Positions 8,330-18,000 are shown, counted from the first letter of the stretch. The stretch is 64,000 nucleotides of DNA from Roseomonas indoligenes (GCF_017813365.1 NZ_JAGIZA010000005.1:186001-250000), one strand, 5' to 3'. Notes: generated from the sequence alone by a model not told the origin. Numbers and translations are program-made.

Positions 8330-9649
8330 ATGAGCCACCCTCTCTTCGCCGAAGGCTTCCGCACCACCCCCTGGTGGTGGGAGGCCGCCGAGCCGGCCCC
8401 GCGCCCGGCCGAGCTGCCCGACCGGGCCGAGGTGGCGGTGGTGGGTGGCGGCTATGCCGGCCTCTCCGCCGCCCTCACCCTCGCCCGCCTCGGCCACCGC
8501 CCCGTTGTGCTGGACGCGGAGCGGATCGGCTGGGGCGCCTCCTCCCGAAACGGTGGCATGGTTTCGGGCGGCCTCAAGGTGGCCTCCGGCGAGATGGAAA
8601 AGCAGCACGGCGCCGAGCGTGCCGCGGCGATCGCCCGCGATTCGGCCGCGTCCTTCCCCTTCATTGAGGAGCTGATCGCGCGGGAGGGGATCGACTGCGA
8701 CTATCTCCGCTGCGGCCGCTTCGCCGCCGCCTGGACCCCGGCGCACTACCGCGCCCAGGCCGGGAAACTCGCTTTCATTGAGAAGGCCACCGGCCTTCCC
8801 GCCTCCATGCTGCCGCGCGAGCGCCAGCACGAGGCGCTGGGCAGCGACCACTACCACGGCGGCATGCTGGCCGCCGCCACGGGCAGCCTGCACCCCGGCA
8901 AGTACGCGCGCGGCCTAGCCGGCGCCGCGGCGAAGGTCGGCGCCGCCCTCATTGACTCCACCCGGGTGGGGGGCATCGCGCGGGAGGGCGACGGGTTCCT
9001 GCTGAAGACCTCGCGCGGCGTGCTCCGCGCCGATGCCGTCCTCGTCACCACCAATGGCTACAGCCTGGACATGGCCGGCAGCAGCGCCATGCCGTGGCTG
9101 GCCCGCCGCCTCATCCCCGTCGGGTCCTACATCATCGCCACGGAGGAACTGCCGGTGGAGACGATCGACCGCCTCTTTCCCGGCCGCCGCATGATCAGCG
9201 ACACGAAGCGCGTGCTGAACTACTTCCGTCCCTCGCCGGACGGACGGAGGGTGCTCTGGGGCGGCCGCGCCTCCTTCGGCCCCACCACGCCGGAGAAAGC
9301 GGCGCCCGTGCTGCATGGCTTCATGACCGCCGTCTTCCCGGAACTGGCGAAGACCCGCATCACCCATGCCTGGACGGGCAACGTCGCCTTCACCTTCGAC
9401 TTCCTGCCGCATGTCGGAACGCAGGAAGGGATCCACTACGCCGCGGGCTGCCAAGGCTCTGGCGTCGCCATGGCCAGCTGGCTCGGCCACCGGGCCGCGC
9501 TCCGGATCGCCGGGGCGGAGAACGAGCCCTTCGCCCTGGCCGACCTGCCCTTCCCCACTGCGCCCGGCTACTCCGGCCGTCCCTGGTTCCTGCCCCTGGT
9601 CGGCGGCTGGTACCGGTTGCGCGACCGGGTGGACCGGATGGCCGCCTGA
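8330..9649 (+). CDS. FAD-dependent oxidoreductase, DAO/PuuB (gamma-glutamylputrescine oxidase)-like
   Basis: 439 aa. The FAD-binding VAVVGGGYAGLSAAL lies near residue 36, followed by an acidic end of the second strand (LDAERIGWGASSRNGG), as in PuuB and glycine/sarcosine oxidase relatives. The C-terminal FAD loop appears as HYAAGCQGSGVAMASW. Such enzymes oxidise secondary or primary amines, producing an aldehyde or imine and H2O2. Transcribed divergently from the ABC/GGT operon with a shared palindromic operator. A role in degrading the imported amine is inferred; the exact substrate is not readable. The start TTG/ATG choice is clear: the ATG at 8330 precedes the family's N-terminal 'W..E' segment. 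Confidence 0.9.
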   Translation: MSHPLFAEGFRTTPWWWEAAEPAPRPAELPDRAEVAVVGGGYAGLSAALTLARLGHRPVVLDAERIGWGASSRNGGMVSGGLKVASGEMEKQHGAERAAAIARDSAASFPFIEELIAREGIDCDYLRCGRFAAAWTPAHYRAQAGKLAFIEKATGLPASMLPRERQHEALGSDHYHGGMLAAATGSLHPGKYARGLAGAAAKVGAALIDSTRVGGIAREGDGFLLKTSRGVLRADAVLVTTNGYSLDMAGSSAMPWLARRLIPVGSYIIATEELPVETIDRLFPGRRMISDTKRVLNYFRPSPDGRRVLWGGRASFGPTTPEKAAPVLHGFMTAVFPELAKTRITHAWTGNVAFTFDFLPHVGTQEGIHYAAGCQGSGVAMASWLGHRAALRIAGAENEPFALADLPFPTAPGYSGRPWFLPLVGGWYRLRDRVDRMAA

Positions 9650-9660
9650 GGCCCTGGCCG

Positions 9661-9915
9661 TCAGGCCGTGCCCGGCCGGACAGCGGCCGGAACAAGACCG
9701 GCACGACGCCAGATCGCGCGCAGCCGGACCTCCCGCACCCGCAGCACCGTCGCATTCCCCCTGCGAGCGGTGCCGTGCCACGCCTTGCCGCCAGCGTCCC
9801 GGGCCACCGGCGTTCCCATGTACGGCATCGCCTGCCAGGCCAGTTCACCCGGGACACCCATCCGGTCGTACCAATCGTCGATGACCATCATCGCCACCTG
9901 CTGAGGAGCCCTCAT
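9661..9915 (-). CDS. Small hypothetical protein (84 aa)
   Basis: The reverse strand from the ATG at 9915 encodes an 84-aa basic protein beginning MRAPQQVAMMVIDDWYDRMG and ending VRPGTA. Third codon positions are mainly G/C, as in neighbouring genes, and the frame ends 11 bases from the convergent FAD oxidase stop. No Shine-Dalgarno sequence is visible. An in-frame GTG at 9936 lies inside a 17-bp palindrome and is less likely. There is no signal peptide, membrane segment or recognised motif. It is divergent from ahpC. Either a small unknown protein or a chance frame; coding use favours the former. Confidence 0.45.
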   Translation of the reverse strand: MRAPQQVAMMVIDDWYDRMGVPGELAWQAMPYMGTPVARDAGGKAWHGTARRGNATVLRVREVRLRAIWRRAGLVPAAVRPGTA

Positions 9916-9919
9916 ATTC

Positions 9920-9936
9920 GTGGGAATTTTTCCCAC
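9920..9936. promoter_or_regulatory. 17-bp palindrome upstream of ahpC, operator candidate
   Basis: GTGGGAATTTTTCCCAC is a perfect dyad (7-bp arms, 3-base centre) immediately upstream of the small minus-strand gene and 112 bases before ahpC. A second dyad, TCTCAC-N11-GTGAGA, follows at 9957-9979. The binding protein is unknown. Confidence 0.45.
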
Positions 9937-10047
9937 ATCAAGGGAGGAAAGGCCTCTCTCACACTTCGACACCGTGAGAAACGGGGCGTCTTGCCCCCCG
10001 TTCCTCCCCTCGGCCCAACACTGGCCCACCAGGAGACCCCGACGCGC

Positions 10048-10599
10048 ATGCTCACCATCGGCGACCGCTTCCCCAGCTTCCGGCTCTCGGCCGTGGAGGG
10101 CGGCCCGCGGGGACTGGACCCGAAAACGGCCTTCACCACCGTCAGCGACGCCGACGACACCGGGCGTTGGAAACTGATCTTTTTCTGGCCGAAGGACTTC
10201 AGCCTTCTCTGCCCGACGGAGATCCTCGGCTTCGCCCGGCTCGCCCGTGAGTTCGAGGATCGGGGCGCCGTGCTCTACGGCGCATCCCTCGACAGCGAGC
10301 TCGTGCACATGCACTGGCGGCAGCACCACCCGGAGCTGCGGAACCTTCCCTTCGCCATGCTCTCCGATGTCCGGCGCGAGCTGTCCAGGGAATGCGGCAT
10401 CCTCGACCCAGTGGAGGGCGTGCCGCTCCGCGCGACCTTCCTCGTGGATCCCGAAGGCGTCATCCGCCACGTCTCCGTCAACGACCTCGCCGTGGGCCGC
10501 AACCCGCAGGAGGTGCTGCGCGTGCTGGAGGCGCTGCTCACGGGGGAACTCTGCGGCTGCAACTGGCAGAAGGGTGACGAGGCACTCAAGGTCGGTTGA
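10048..10599 (+). CDS. ahpC: Peroxiredoxin, AhpC of the mycobacterial (AhpD-dependent) type
   Basis: 183 aa from the ATG at 10048, with AGGAGA 11 bases upstream. The peroxidatic Cys is in FSLLCPTEI near residue 56. The C-terminus carries ELCGCNWQKGDEAL, with the two extra Cys seen in Mycobacterium AhpC, which is reduced by AhpD rather than AhpF. It reduces H2O2, alkyl peroxides and peroxynitrite in the cytoplasm. No ahpD-like CxxC protein is adjacent. The last codons overlap a possible TTG start of the EAL gene. Dyads upstream (9920-9979) may be regulatory. The upstream FAD oxidase is an H2O2 source, which may be relevant. Confidence 0.93.
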   Translation: MLTIGDRFPSFRLSAVEGGPRGLDPKTAFTTVSDADDTGRWKLIFFWPKDFSLLCPTEILGFARLAREFEDRGAVLYGASLDSELVHMHWRQHHPELRNLPFAMLSDVRRELSRECGILDPVEGVPLRATFLVDPEGVIRHVSVNDLAVGRNPQEVLRVLEALLTGELCGCNWQKGDEALKVG

Positions 10600-10646
10600 A
10601 GGCGCGGCTTAACCGGCGATTCAGCGGGGCCGTTCAACCTGCCCTT

Positions 10647-12194
10647 ATGGAACCCCTCCGCGCGCCCCCGCCGCCGGGCACTGGCCGCCGGACGGCGGCG
10701 GACCCCCGCGACATCTTCGTGACCTTCGCCTTCGCGGCGGCGGACCTGCTAGTGGAGACCGACCCGCAGGGCATCGTCACCTTCGCCGCCGGTGCCTTCC
10801 GCCATCACCTCGGCCAGACGCCGGAGGCTTTCCTCGGCCGCCCCCTGGAAAGCCTCATCGCCGCGGAGGAACGGAACGCGCTCGGCATGTCCATGCAGAT
10901 CCTGGCCACACGCGGGCGGCTTCCTCCAACCGCCACGCGGCTGAACGGCCCACGCCGGCCGAGCTTCTGCCTCGCCGGCCTGGCCCCGGCCGGGCCGGGC
11001 GGCCGCTTCTGCCTCACCCTTGGCCCGCTACCCGTGCCGCCCCAGGCCGCCGCCATGGCCTCGCGCACGGTCTTCACCCGCGCCGCCGCGGGCGCGGCCG
11101 GTCACGGCACCCTCGCCCTCATCGACCTGCCGCAGGAGGTAAGGAAGGCCATCGGCAGCCGGCCGGATGTGGAAGGCGCGCTGGATGCCGCCCTGCTGGC
11201 GGAGGGCGGCGGCGGCCTTGCGGGCCGCCTGGCACGGGGCCGCTACGGGCTGGTGCTGGGGGGTGAATCCGGTAGCCTTGAGGCTCTCGTTGCCCGAATC
11301 GAGGACGTGCTCGGTTCGCACGGCCTTCCCGGGGACGTCGCGGCCCGCAGCCTGTCCCTGGACACCGCGGGGCTGACCCCGGCCCAGGCCACGCGGGCGC
11401 TGCGCCATGCGCTTTCCCGCTTCGCCGGTCACGGCATGGCGGGCGTACCGGAAGGCGGGCTGGCGGAGTCGCTCCGCCAGATCGCGGCGCGCGCGGGAGA
11501 GGTGCGGCGGGCCATCGCCGAACGGCGGTTCAACCTTCTCTACCAACCCATCGTGGACCTGCGGCAGCGCGCCACACATCACTACGAGGCGCTGCTGCGC
11601 CCGCGTGAGGGCGGGGTGGAGGATTTCGTGCGCTGCGCCGAGACGGTGGGGCTGACGGAGGAGCTGGACCTTGCCGTGGCCGATACGGTGCTGGACGCGC
11701 TGCGCTTCTCGCCGCGCGCCAGCATCGCCCTGAACGTCTCCGGCCTCTCCATGCAGAGCCCGCGCTTCCGGGAGGCCTTGAAGGCCCGGCTGGATGCCCG
11801 TGCCAGCATCGTCCCGCGCCTGATGGTGGAACTGACCGAATCCGTGGAAGTGGAGGATGAGGTGGCCGCCCGCGCCACGATCGACATGCTGCGGGAACGC
11901 GGCATCGCCCTCTGCATCGACGATTTCGGCGCCGGCGCAGCCGCCTTCCGCTACCTCCGCAACTTCGCGGTGGACTGGGTGAAGGTGGACGGTGCCTATG
12001 TGAAAGCCGCGCTGCGCAGCGAGAAGGACCGGTCCTTCGTCGCCAGCATGGTCGATCTCAGCCTTGCCGTCGGCGCCCGCGTCATCGCGGAGCAGGTGGA
12101 GACGGAGGAGCACGCGGCCGTCATGGCCTCGCTCGGCGTGGAGATGGCCCAGGGCTACCTCTTCGCCCGCCCGGCCCCCCTTCCCGCCGGCTAG
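10647..12194 (+). CDS. PAS-EAL protein, predicted cyclic-di-GMP phosphodiesterase
   Basis: 515 aa from the ATG at 10647; a TTG at 10596 overlapping the ahpC stop is an alternative. Residues about 15-110 look like a PAS sensor (DLLVETDPQGIVTFAAGAF). A middle segment of about 160 residues resembles a degenerate GGDEF-like region. The EAL domain begins near 295: EALLRPR, ALNVSG, ELTES, CIDDFGAG, WVKVDGAYV, EQVETEE and QGYLFARP are all present, so every metal/substrate residue I can check is intact. It should hydrolyse c-di-GMP in the cytoplasm under PAS control. No membrane segments are visible. Placed directly after ahpC. Confidence 0.88.
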   Translation: MEPLRAPPPPGTGRRTAADPRDIFVTFAFAAADLLVETDPQGIVTFAAGAFRHHLGQTPEAFLGRPLESLIAAEERNALGMSMQILATRGRLPPTATRLNGPRRPSFCLAGLAPAGPGGRFCLTLGPLPVPPQAAAMASRTVFTRAAAGAAGHGTLALIDLPQEVRKAIGSRPDVEGALDAALLAEGGGGLAGRLARGRYGLVLGGESGSLEALVARIEDVLGSHGLPGDVAARSLSLDTAGLTPAQATRALRHALSRFAGHGMAGVPEGGLAESLRQIAARAGEVRRAIAERRFNLLYQPIVDLRQRATHHYEALLRPREGGVEDFVRCAETVGLTEELDLAVADTVLDALRFSPRASIALNVSGLSMQSPRFREALKARLDARASIVPRLMVELTESVEVEDEVAARATIDMLRERGIALCIDDFGAGAAAFRYLRNFAVDWVKVDGAYVKAALRSEKDRSFVASMVDLSLAVGARVIAEQVETEEHAAVMASLGVEMAQGYLFARPAPLPAG

Positions 12195-12197
12195 CCC

Positions 12198-13478
12198 CTA
12201 CCCGCCATACCCGGCCTGCCGCGGCAGCCACAGCGCGATGCCGGGGAAGGCGATCAGCAATCCCGTCCCCACCGCCAGCATGAGCATGTAGGGGATGATG
12301 GAGCGGTTGACTTCCGACAACGGTGCCCCCGTGATCGCCTTGATCACCACGAGGTTCATCGCAACGGGCGGCGAGATCAGCGCCATCTCAAGGGAGAGGG
12401 TCAGCAGCACCCCGTACCACACCTTGTCGATGCCCAGCCCCGCCATGGCCGGCATGATGGCCGGCATCGTCAGCAGGATGATGGAGAAGCTCTCCAGCAC
12501 CAGCCCCAGCAGGAACAGCAGGACCATCATCGCCACCAGGAAGCCGGTGCGGGAAAGCCCCATATCCGTCACCAGCGCCGCCAGTTCCTGCGGGATGTGC
12601 AGCTTCGTCAGCATGTAGCCGTACACGGCCGCGCCCGCGATAATCATCAGCAGCATCGCGCTGGTCCGCGTCGCGTCCTGCACCCCGTCCCACAGGTCCC
12701 GCCAGGTGATCGTGCGGTAGATCACCGCCGCGATCACGATGGCGTAGAGCGTCCCTGCCCCCGCCGCCTCCGTGGCGGTGAAGACGCCCATGTAGATGCC
12801 GCCCAGCACGAAGATCGGCAGCGTCATGGACCACCCTGCACGCCGGAAGGAGGTGCCGAGGCGCTCCGGTGGCGGCTCGTCCGCCGGCGCAATGGCCCGC
12901 TTCTCCGTTGCCCAGACATAGAGGGCGAAAGCCAGCGCCATCATCAGCCCCGGCACCACGCCCGCCAGGAACAGCGCGCCGACGCTCGTCTCCGTCACGA
13001 AGGCATAGAGAACCATGGGCGCCGAGGGCGGGATGAGGATGCCGAGCGTCCCGCCGCCCGCCACAACCCCGAATGCCCCGCGGCGGGACATGCCGTAGCG
13101 CAGCATCTGCGGAATCGCGATCTTGCCGATGGTGAGCGCAGTGGCGACCGAGGACCCGCAGATCGCCGCGAAGATCGTGCAGGCGATCACCGTCGCGATA
13201 CCAACGCCGCCCCGCACGTTCCGCATCAGAGCGAAGGCGGCTCCGTAGAGGTCGTCCACCACCCGCCCGCGCACCATCACATGCGCCATCATCATGAACA
13301 GCGGGATGGCGACCAGCAGGTAGCCGTTGAGGTTCCCGATGACGATCTCGCCCAAGGCGGGGATGCCGCCCTCCACATAGAGCAGCACGCCCAGGGGCAG
13401 CAGGAACAGCGCCGCGAACATCGGCAGGCCGAGATAGAGAAGGCCGATCAGCACGGCCATCAGGATCAGGAAGGACAT
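12198..13478 (-). CDS. TRAP transporter large permease (DctM/SiaM family)
   Basis: 426 aa, almost entirely hydrophobic, with about 12 segments. GGTLGILIPPSAPMVLYAFVTETSVGALFLAGVVPG is the DctM signature region, near residue 145, given here only to identify the GxLIPPS core. It is the sodium/proton-driven carrier subunit. Upstream genes for the small permease (10 bases away) and the binding protein complete a DctPQM system. The typical substrates of TRAP systems are organic acids; none is indicated, because no enzyme gene is linked. Confidence 0.93.
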   Translation of the reverse strand: MSFLILMAVLIGLLYLGLPMFAALFLLPLGVLLYVEGGIPALGEIVIGNLNGYLLVAIPLFMMMAHVMVRGRVVDDLYGAAFALMRNVRGGVGIATVIACTIFAAICGSSVATALTIGKIAIPQMLRYGMSRRGAFGVVAGGGTLGILIPPSAPMVLYAFVTETSVGALFLAGVVPGLMMALAFALYVWATEKRAIAPADEPPPERLGTSFRRAGWSMTLPIFVLGGIYMGVFTATEAAGAGTLYAIVIAAVIYRTITWRDLWDGVQDATRTSAMLLMIIAGAAVYGYMLTKLHIPQELAALVTDMGLSRTGFLVAMMVLLFLLGLVLESFSIILLTMPAIMPAMAGLGIDKVWYGVLLTLSLEMALISPPVAMNLVVIKAITGAPLSEVNRSIIPYMLMLAVGTGLLIAFPGIALWLPRQAGYGG

Positions 13479-13488
13479 GGGAAGTCGC

Positions 13489-14022
13489 CTACTCGCCGCG
13501 CGCCAGCGTGTCCCGCGGCAATTCCTCGTCGCCCGTGGGCAGGTAGTCCGGCGTGCCGCCGGCCAGCAGCACCAGGCACTGCGCCAGCGAGACGAGGAGC
13601 AGCAACGCCGCGCCGATCGGCAGCAGCACCTGGACCCACCATTCCGGCACGCCGGGGATATCGGTCATCAGCCCCACCATCATGGAGAACTCCACGGTCT
13701 CCCACCCCGCCCAGAGCAGGATGCCCGCCACCAAGGCGACGGAGGCGGCGCCGACCACATGCGCCGCCCTCGCCAGCCGCGGCCCGAGCCGCGAGACGGC
13801 CACGTCCACCCCGATATGCTCGAAACGCCGCTGCGCCTCCGGCGCCGCCAGCAGCACCAGAGCCACCACCAGCCACCCCGCCACCTTATCCACCCAGGGC
13901 TGCGGCGAGTGGAACAGATAGCGCGCGCCGACCGAAATCCCGATCAGCACGAGACAGACGACGGTGGAGAGCGAGGCCAACCCGCAGGCGAAGCGGGAAA
14001 GCAGGCCGACAGCGCGCTGCAT
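13489..14022 (-). CDS. TRAP transporter small permease (DctQ family)
   Basis: 177 aa with four hydrophobic segments (about residues 15-38, 48-66, 88-108 and 130-155). PWVDKVAGWLVVALVLLAA fits the 'W.(D/E)E..R' region of DctQ subunits, though the usual Glu is Asp-Lys here. It forms the membrane complex with the large permease encoded downstream. It starts 3 bases after the stop of the binding-protein gene, so the three genes form one operon in the order P-Q-M. Confidence 0.88.
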   Translation of the reverse strand: MQRAVGLLSRFACGLASLSTVVCLVLIGISVGARYLFHSPQPWVDKVAGWLVVALVLLAAPEAQRRFEHIGVDVAVSRLGPRLARAAHVVGAASVALVAGILLWAGWETVEFSMMVGLMTDIPGVPEWWVQVLLPIGAALLLLVSLAQCLVLLAGGTPDYLPTGDEELPRDTLARGE

Positions 14023-14025
14023 CGG

Positions 14026-15030
14026 TCAGACGGCCCGTAGCAGGTCCAGCAGCCGCGGCCCGCTCTCCGGCGCGGACTTCAGGAAGGCGTCCATCACGGG
14101 CTTCTGCATCGCGGCCTGCCAGGCCGCCACCTGCTCCGGCGTCTGCTCCGTCACCGTCATGCCCTTCTCGCGCAGTTCGCCCACGGCGGCGTCGGCGGTC
14201 TTCACCGTCACGTCCACCGCCTCGGCCTCGGCCTTGGCCAGCGCCGCCTCGATAATCCCGCGCTGCTCCGCCGGCAGCCGGTCCCACCAGCGCGGGTTCA
14301 CGTAGACCTGGGTGGAGACGGCGAAGAAGGGCGAGACGGTCCCGTACTTCTGCACCTCGTAGAAGCGGCGGGACACCGCGGCGGAGACATCCGTCAGCCC
14401 CGCATCCAGCACGCCCGATTGCAGCGCCCCCACCACCTCCGGCGCCGGCGTCGCGGCAGGCGCCGCGCCTACGGCGACCAGCGCGGTGTCGATCAGGCTG
14501 TTGATGCCGCGGATCTTCACGCCGCGGAAATCCGCCGGGCTGACCAGCGGCGCCTTCTGCGAGGTGAAGATCGCCCGGTTCGTCGTGAACAGCCACGCCA
14601 CGGAGCGCACCGCCCGCCGCGCCGTGATCCCGTCCAGGAATCTCCTCGCCTCGGAGGCCGGGAAGCGCCGGTTCTTCTCCAGGTCGGCAAAAAAGAAGGG
14701 GATAGTCTGGCCGGACATCTCGGGGATGGTGTTGCCCCAGGTGAAGTTCGTCGCCACCGCCGCCTCGAAGGCGCCGCGCGCCACGCCCGGGAAGTTCTCC
14801 GCCACCTTCGCCAGCTGCTCGGCCGGGAAGACCTGCACGTCCACCGCACCGTTACTGCGCGTCTTCACCTCCTCCGCGAAGCGCGCCAGCACGCCGGCGA
14901 TGTGGTGGGATGGCGGGTACTGGTGCGACAGCCGCATCACCGTCGCGCCCTGCGCCCGTGCGCCGTGCAGGGCCGGGAGCGGCAGGGCGGCCGCGAGGGG
15001 CAGAGCAAGAAAATTGCGTCGGGAACCCAT
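14026..15030 (-). CDS. TRAP transporter substrate-binding protein (DctP family)
   Basis: 334 aa from the ATG at 15030, with GGAGGA 7 bases upstream. A longer frame to 15087 would add 19 residues before the signal peptide and is rejected. The signal MGSRRNFLALPLAAALPLPALHGARAQ has a twin-arginine-like start and an Ala-x-Ala cleavage site. The mature protein has LSHQYPPSHHIAGVLARFAEEVK and the family core 'V.I.RG.NS' (FRGVKIRGINSLIDT). It captures the ligand in the periplasm for the DctQM carrier. First gene of the TRAP operon. Confidence 0.92.
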   Translation of the reverse strand: MGSRRNFLALPLAAALPLPALHGARAQGATVMRLSHQYPPSHHIAGVLARFAEEVKTRSNGAVDVQVFPAEQLAKVAENFPGVARGAFEAAVATNFTWGNTIPEMSGQTIPFFFADLEKNRRFPASEARRFLDGITARRAVRSVAWLFTTNRAIFTSQKAPLVSPADFRGVKIRGINSLIDTALVAVGAAPAATPAPEVVGALQSGVLDAGLTDVSAAVSRRFYEVQKYGTVSPFFAVSTQVYVNPRWWDRLPAEQRGIIEAALAKAEAEAVDVTVKTADAAVGELREKGMTVTEQTPEQVAAWQAAMQKPVMDAFLKSAPESGPRLLDLLRAV

Positions 15031-15094
15031 CGGGCGTCCTCCGGATTTCGTTCGCCCGGGTTTGGCCCTGCCCCTTCCGCCGGTCAAGCGCGGT

Positions 15095-18000
15095 TCAGCG
15101 GCCCTCCCGTTCCGTCAGCAGCCCTCGCAGCGCCCCGGGCGCGAGCAGGGAGAGCGGATCGAGCGCCAGGTCCGGGTCGTCCAGCTTGCCCGTGACACGG
15201 AAATTGGCCGCGAAGAGCCCGCCGTTTCGTTCCGCCGTGAAAAGCCGCCCAATGCCGGGGATACGCCCCAGGGCCGAATTCACCGCATAGGACGGCACGA
15301 TGGTCCCGCGCAGGTCGATGCGCTCCGCCTCCAGCAGCACACGCCCGCCCAGGGTGATGCCGAGGGAAGCCGAGACGGCCCGCGCCTCGGTCAGCGTCAG
15401 CGCCTGGGGCGTGTAGGTGAAGGGCGCACTGGCCACGGTGAAGCGCAGACCCGGCCCCCGTACCGCCTCGGGGATGCCGTAGATGGAGAGCGCCTGCAGC
15501 AGCTTCCCGATCGAGGCCGCCTCCCGCACCCCGAAGTCGCGCAGCTCCGCCACGCCCTCGAGCGGCGAGTTCGGCTCGTTGCCCGACCAGGTGCCGGAGG
15601 CGTGGAGGTTTCCCCCATCCACCGCGTCGAATACGCCGAGGTCGCGCAGCAGCGTCCCCAGCCCTTCCGCACGCGCCTCCATGGCCCGCCCGGCGCCGCG
15701 CGGCACCACCACCGCCTCCACACCGCCGCCACCGACGCCACGGGCGCTGATCGCCGCCTCCCGGATCACGCCGCGCGCGTCGCGGAACAGCACCGCCCGC
15801 ACCGGCGCCAGTTCCCGCCCGCCGCCCAGCCGCACGCGGTCGATCGCCGCATCCACGCGGAGAGGGGTGGAGCCGCCGTTCCGCCCGGAACGCCCCTTGT
15901 CATTCCCGCCGCCGAGATCACGCAGCAGCCCTTCCGCATCCAGCAGCGTCCCGCGGACCCGAATGTCCCAGGGCTCGCCGGAGGCCCCCGGCGAGACCAC
16001 GCGCCCGGCCAGCCCGCTCGGCCCGATCCGCGCCTCCAGCAACTCCGCCCCGCCAAAGGCCCCGCCGGGCCGGAAGTTGACCCCGCCTCGCACGGAAAGA
16101 TCCGGCCCCTCCAGCCGCAGCCCTTCCACGGATTCCAGGTTCTCGCCGCGCAGCCGCACCACCGCTTCCGCCCGCGCGGGCGCCCCGGCGGGCTTCGTAT
16201 AGTCGAAGGGCTTCAGCGCGATCCGCGCCTCCCGCAGGTCCGCCTGCACCGCCGCCCGCACCGCCTTGGACCGCTGCCGCTCCCCCTGCACGGAAAAGCC
16301 GAAGGCGCCACCGAGATAGGGCGCCACGTCCACCCCGAACCGCGCCAGGTCCGCCGCCGTGGCGCGCCCCTCCACCTGCACGCGCTCGGTCACCTGGCTC
16401 GGCGGCCCTGAGCGGAAATCCAGCTCCGCCTTCACCCGCGCCGGGACCGGGCCGACCCGCGCCGTCCCCGCGACCGTCATCCCCTCTACCGTCAGCCCGA
16501 CATCGAGCTGCGCCCGCTCGACGGAGACTCCCTCCGCCACGTTCGCCACCCGGCCATTCGTGATCCGGGTCTGCGTGGCCAGCTTCAGGTCGTCGATGGG
16601 CAGGTCGTTCAGCAGCGGCAGCGCGGTGATGGTCAGCCGCGTCTCTTGCGTGCCGCCCAGCTGCTCCGGCCGCACAGGCACCTTCTCCGTCAGGTGCAGG
16701 CGGGGGTGGCGCACCAGCGCGATCGCATCGGCGAAGGGGCCGGTGATCCGGCCCTCGATATCCGCCTTCTCGACGTTCGGCAGCGGCACGCCGAGGTCGA
16801 AGATGCGGATGCGCGCCTCCGGCACGGCCAGCGCCGTGCCACTCTGCCGCGCGGCGCGTGCCTGGATCACGATCTCCTTCATCGAGAAGGTGACGGTGCC
16901 GTCCACCCCCTCCAGCGGCGGCACCGGGCGCAGCCAGTGCACCGTCAGCCCCTCGGCCAGCAGCGTGCCGCCGGCATCCGTCAGCTTCGCGTCCGAGAAA
17001 TCCGCGGCCGCCTCCCCTTCCGCGAACCAACGCCCGTCCCGCGCCAGCCCGGTGGTCAGGTTTTCCGTGATCCAGCGGCGCCCGCCCTCCGCCAAACCGG
17101 GCGGCCAGTAAATCTTCAGGTCCGGCACCGCGATCGCGTCGATCCCGAGCTCCACCCGCCCCCTCCACCGCTCGCCCTGCCGGTCCGCCCCGCCGGACAG
17201 CGTGACCTGCGGCGAGGGCCGGCCCGGTGCCCCCGGGGGCAGGGTCAGGGCGAAACGCTCCACCGCGATCCGCCGCCCGTCGCCGGCCAGAACCAGCTCC
17301 GCCTCCCGGAACTCCGTCCGCGTCGCCCCGGCGGTGATCCGCCCGGGGGAGGAGCGTACCTCGGCCCGGCCGGAGAAATCGCCGTTGCCGAAGTTGTACC
17401 GGGCCTGGAACCGGGCGCCCAACTCCGCTTCCAGCGCCTTCAACGGCGCGAGCGAAGGCAGGGCGGTCGCCAGAGCCGGCGGGCTGACGGCCTCGATCTC
17501 CAGCGAAGCCTCCGCGACGAGCGGGTCGCCGGACGTGCGCCCGGAAATGCGAACGGGGATGTCCTGCCCGGCCAGGCGCAGCCCGCCGGAGCCGGCGATG
17601 TCCACCGCTCCCTCGTCACCGCGCGTAAGGAGGAGCGATACCCGATGGATAGCCCAGGAGAGGCGCAGCGGATCGTCCCGAACCTGCACCACCCCATCCT
17701 CCACCCGGAACTCGCGCAGGGCTGAGAAAGGCGAGTTCGGGTCGTCTCCGCGCAGGATTTTCGCGAGGGCGTCCGTCCCCGCGCGCACCCCTTCGTCAGG
17801 CGTGGCCACCCCCGGCGTCGCCGTGTCGAGCGGCCCGGAGGAGACGCCGAGATCGACCGAGACGGCTCCGCCCATGTCCCGCCGCAGCAGCGCCATCGGC
17901 TCCCGCAGCACCACCCGCACGGGGGCCACCACCCCGCGCATCAACGGCGGCAGCGCCACGCTTGCTTCAAGGGAGCCCAGGGAGGCGCGCGTGCTTCCCG

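Noticed and set aside
12597-14255. 552-codon plus-strand frame over the TRAP permease genes
   Set aside because: Arg/Pro/His-rich shadow; the minus strand encodes recognisable DctM and DctQ proteins.
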